From contig DATJDB010000192.1 in the NCBI GenBank assembly GCA_035497635.1, positions 1 to 21,566 of the forward strand: a DNA stretch of 21,566 nucleotides, given 5' to 3'. Source of the stretch: Serpens sp035497635. Lineage in GTDB: Bacteria > Pseudomonadota > Gammaproteobacteria > Pseudomonadales > Pseudomonadaceae. A program made the translations under genes and the position numbers. This document shows, piece after piece, positions 21,100-21,566 of this stretch. Every line of letters starts with the position of its first letter. Position 1 is the stretch's first letter. Under the pieces are notes generated by a model. It was not told the origin of the DNA and did no database searches. It saw nothing but the letters and a program-made list of their open reading frames with translations.

Positions 21100-21377
21100 C
21101 ACAGCACCATATGCACGCGCCCGGTGGCGCGCAGATCAACATGGATGGCCTGCAATTGATCGGCGCTGGAAGCGGTGATCAGCACCTGCACGGACATGAA
21201 GCGCCCCTTGCTGCTGTCACGCAGCACCAGGGTGCTGTCATCGAAGTCGCCGACATGCCGGCGCATGACCTCGATCACCAGCGCGGCAAAGCCTTCGCCG
21301 GCATCGCCGATCACCTTGATGGGATAACGCTCGCAGGGGAATTCAATCCTGGGAGCCTGAACATCGGAATCAGTCAT
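21099..21377 (-). CDS. ybeD: DUF493 family protein YbeD
   Basis: A small ACT-like fold protein of 92 residues with unproved function, encoded between dacA and lipB in many gammaproteobacteria. IEFPCERYPIKVIGDAG, VIEVMRRHVGDFD, the signature SSKGRFMSVQVLITASS and the ending LRATGRVHMVL are all family-typical. The frame is open to a GTG at 21419, but the ATG at 21377 gives MTDSDVQAPRIEFPCE, the normal start, so I chose it. It follows dacA by 82 bases and its stop shares a base with the lipB start. ACT-like folds often bind small ligands, so a regulatory role in lipoate or cell-wall metabolism has been suggested, but nothing here tests it. Confidence 0.92.
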   Translation of the reverse strand: MTDSDVQAPRIEFPCERYPIKVIGDAGEGFAALVIEVMRRHVGDFDDSTLVLRDSSKGRFMSVQVLITASSADQLQAIHVDLRATGRVHMVL

Positions 21378-21423
21378 AACCACAACTTCAGGAAGGATGG
21401 ACTTGTGATCCACAAGCACGAAA

Positions 21424-21437
21424 GCCCACCGGTGGGC
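21424..21437. terminator. Possible attenuating hairpin between dacA and ybeD
   Basis: GCCCACCGGTGGGC is a perfect 14-bp palindrome forming a 5-bp stem with a CCGG loop. On the minus strand it is followed by TTTCG, a very short T-run, so partial termination of dacA transcription is possible. Confidence 0.4.
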
Positions 21438-21459
21438 GGGCTGTCGTCGTCACGGCCTG

Positions 21460-21566
21460 TCAGTTGAACAAGCCATAGAAAAACAGTCGGATACTATCCC
21501 AGAGACGGGCAAAAAAGCCACCCTGCTCGACGCCTTCCAGGGCGATCAGCTCGGCGCTGTGGATCA
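21460..21566 (-). CDS. dacA: D-Ala-D-Ala carboxypeptidase (PBP5/6, DacA/DacC), C-terminal end only
   Basis: Only the last 34 codons lie in the window; the gene continues beyond 21566. The residues IHSAELIALEGVEQGGFF followed by ARLWDSIRLFFYGLFN match the end of low-molecular-mass penicillin-binding proteins. These finish with a short domain and an amphipathic helix that anchors the enzyme to the outer leaflet of the inner membrane. The pattern of aromatic, hydrophobic and basic residues in the last 18 residues fits such an anchor. The active-site region is outside the window. The assignment rests on this tail plus the conserved dacA-ybeD-lipB-lipA order, called dacC in P. aeruginosa. Stop codon TGA at 21462-21460. 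Confidence 0.8.
   Translation of the reverse strand, partial: IHSAELIALEGVEQGGFFARLWDSIRLFFYGLFN

Noticed and set aside
1..21566. CRISPR array, prophage, toxin-antitoxin or defence system
   Set aside because: There are no regularly spaced direct repeats, integrase, transposase or known defence domains; the repeats present are REP/REPIN hairpins and one MITE-like element.

Overview
The window reads as a piece of a Pseudomonas chromosome. GC is high almost throughout. The proteins resemble P. aeruginosa orthologues as I remember them, and the gene order follows the familiar thiD-thiE-hemL ... miaB-phoH-ybeY-corC-lnt-leuS-lptE-holA ... lipA-lipB-ybeD-dacA block. The intergenic gaps hold REP/REPIN repeats typical of the genus. 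I cannot resolve the species. There are no rRNA or tRNA genes, CRISPR arrays, prophage genes or transposase genes.

Layout, left to right. (1) 1-2877: thiD-thiE-hemL on the plus strand (thiamine pyrimidine kinase, thiamine-phosphate synthase, glutamate-1-semialdehyde aminomutase). (2) 3113-3655: a small exported Sel1-repeat protein behind a promoter that contains a perfect 18-bp palindrome. (3) 3656-7311, minus strand: a surface-polysaccharide module made of a family-2 glycosyltransferase, a DUF1820 gene, galE and a WaaG-type glycosyltransferase. The DUF1820 gene is the usual conserved neighbour of miaB; the other three genes look like additions around it, and the waaG end and its upstream gap are noticeably poorer in GC. 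(4) 7486-13102, plus strand: miaB, phoH (ybeZ), ybeY, corC and lnt, covering tRNA modification, ribosome/RNA quality control and lipoprotein acylation. This array is cut by two repeat elements. (5) 13204-17466: leuS-lptE-holA. (6) 17467-18060: a repeat-rich stretch with a 159-bp MITE-like element, a REP element and the short gene arfA, whose coding region contains the 12-bp hairpin expected for ArfA control. (7) 18061-19326: a MltB-family lytic transglycosylase. (8) 19469-21566, minus strand: dacA (3' end only), ybeD, lipB and lipA, the lipoate pathway behind a D,D-carboxypeptidase. A strong bidirectional terminator separates it from the transglycosylase gene.

Most genes are housekeeping and confidently assigned. 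A recurring theme is the cell envelope: lnt, lptE, the lytic transglycosylase, dacA, waaG-like and galE. Several gene pairs overlap by 1 to 8 bases (thiD/thiE, phoH/ybeY, lptE/holA, GT2/DUF1820, ybeD/lipB, lipB/lipA), which points to translational coupling. The parts most worth a second look are the inserted glycosyltransferase/galE module, the promoter palindrome before the Sel1 gene, the MITE-like element, the two REP families placed at transcription-unit ends, and the arfA hairpin. I found no clear new defence or mobile system.
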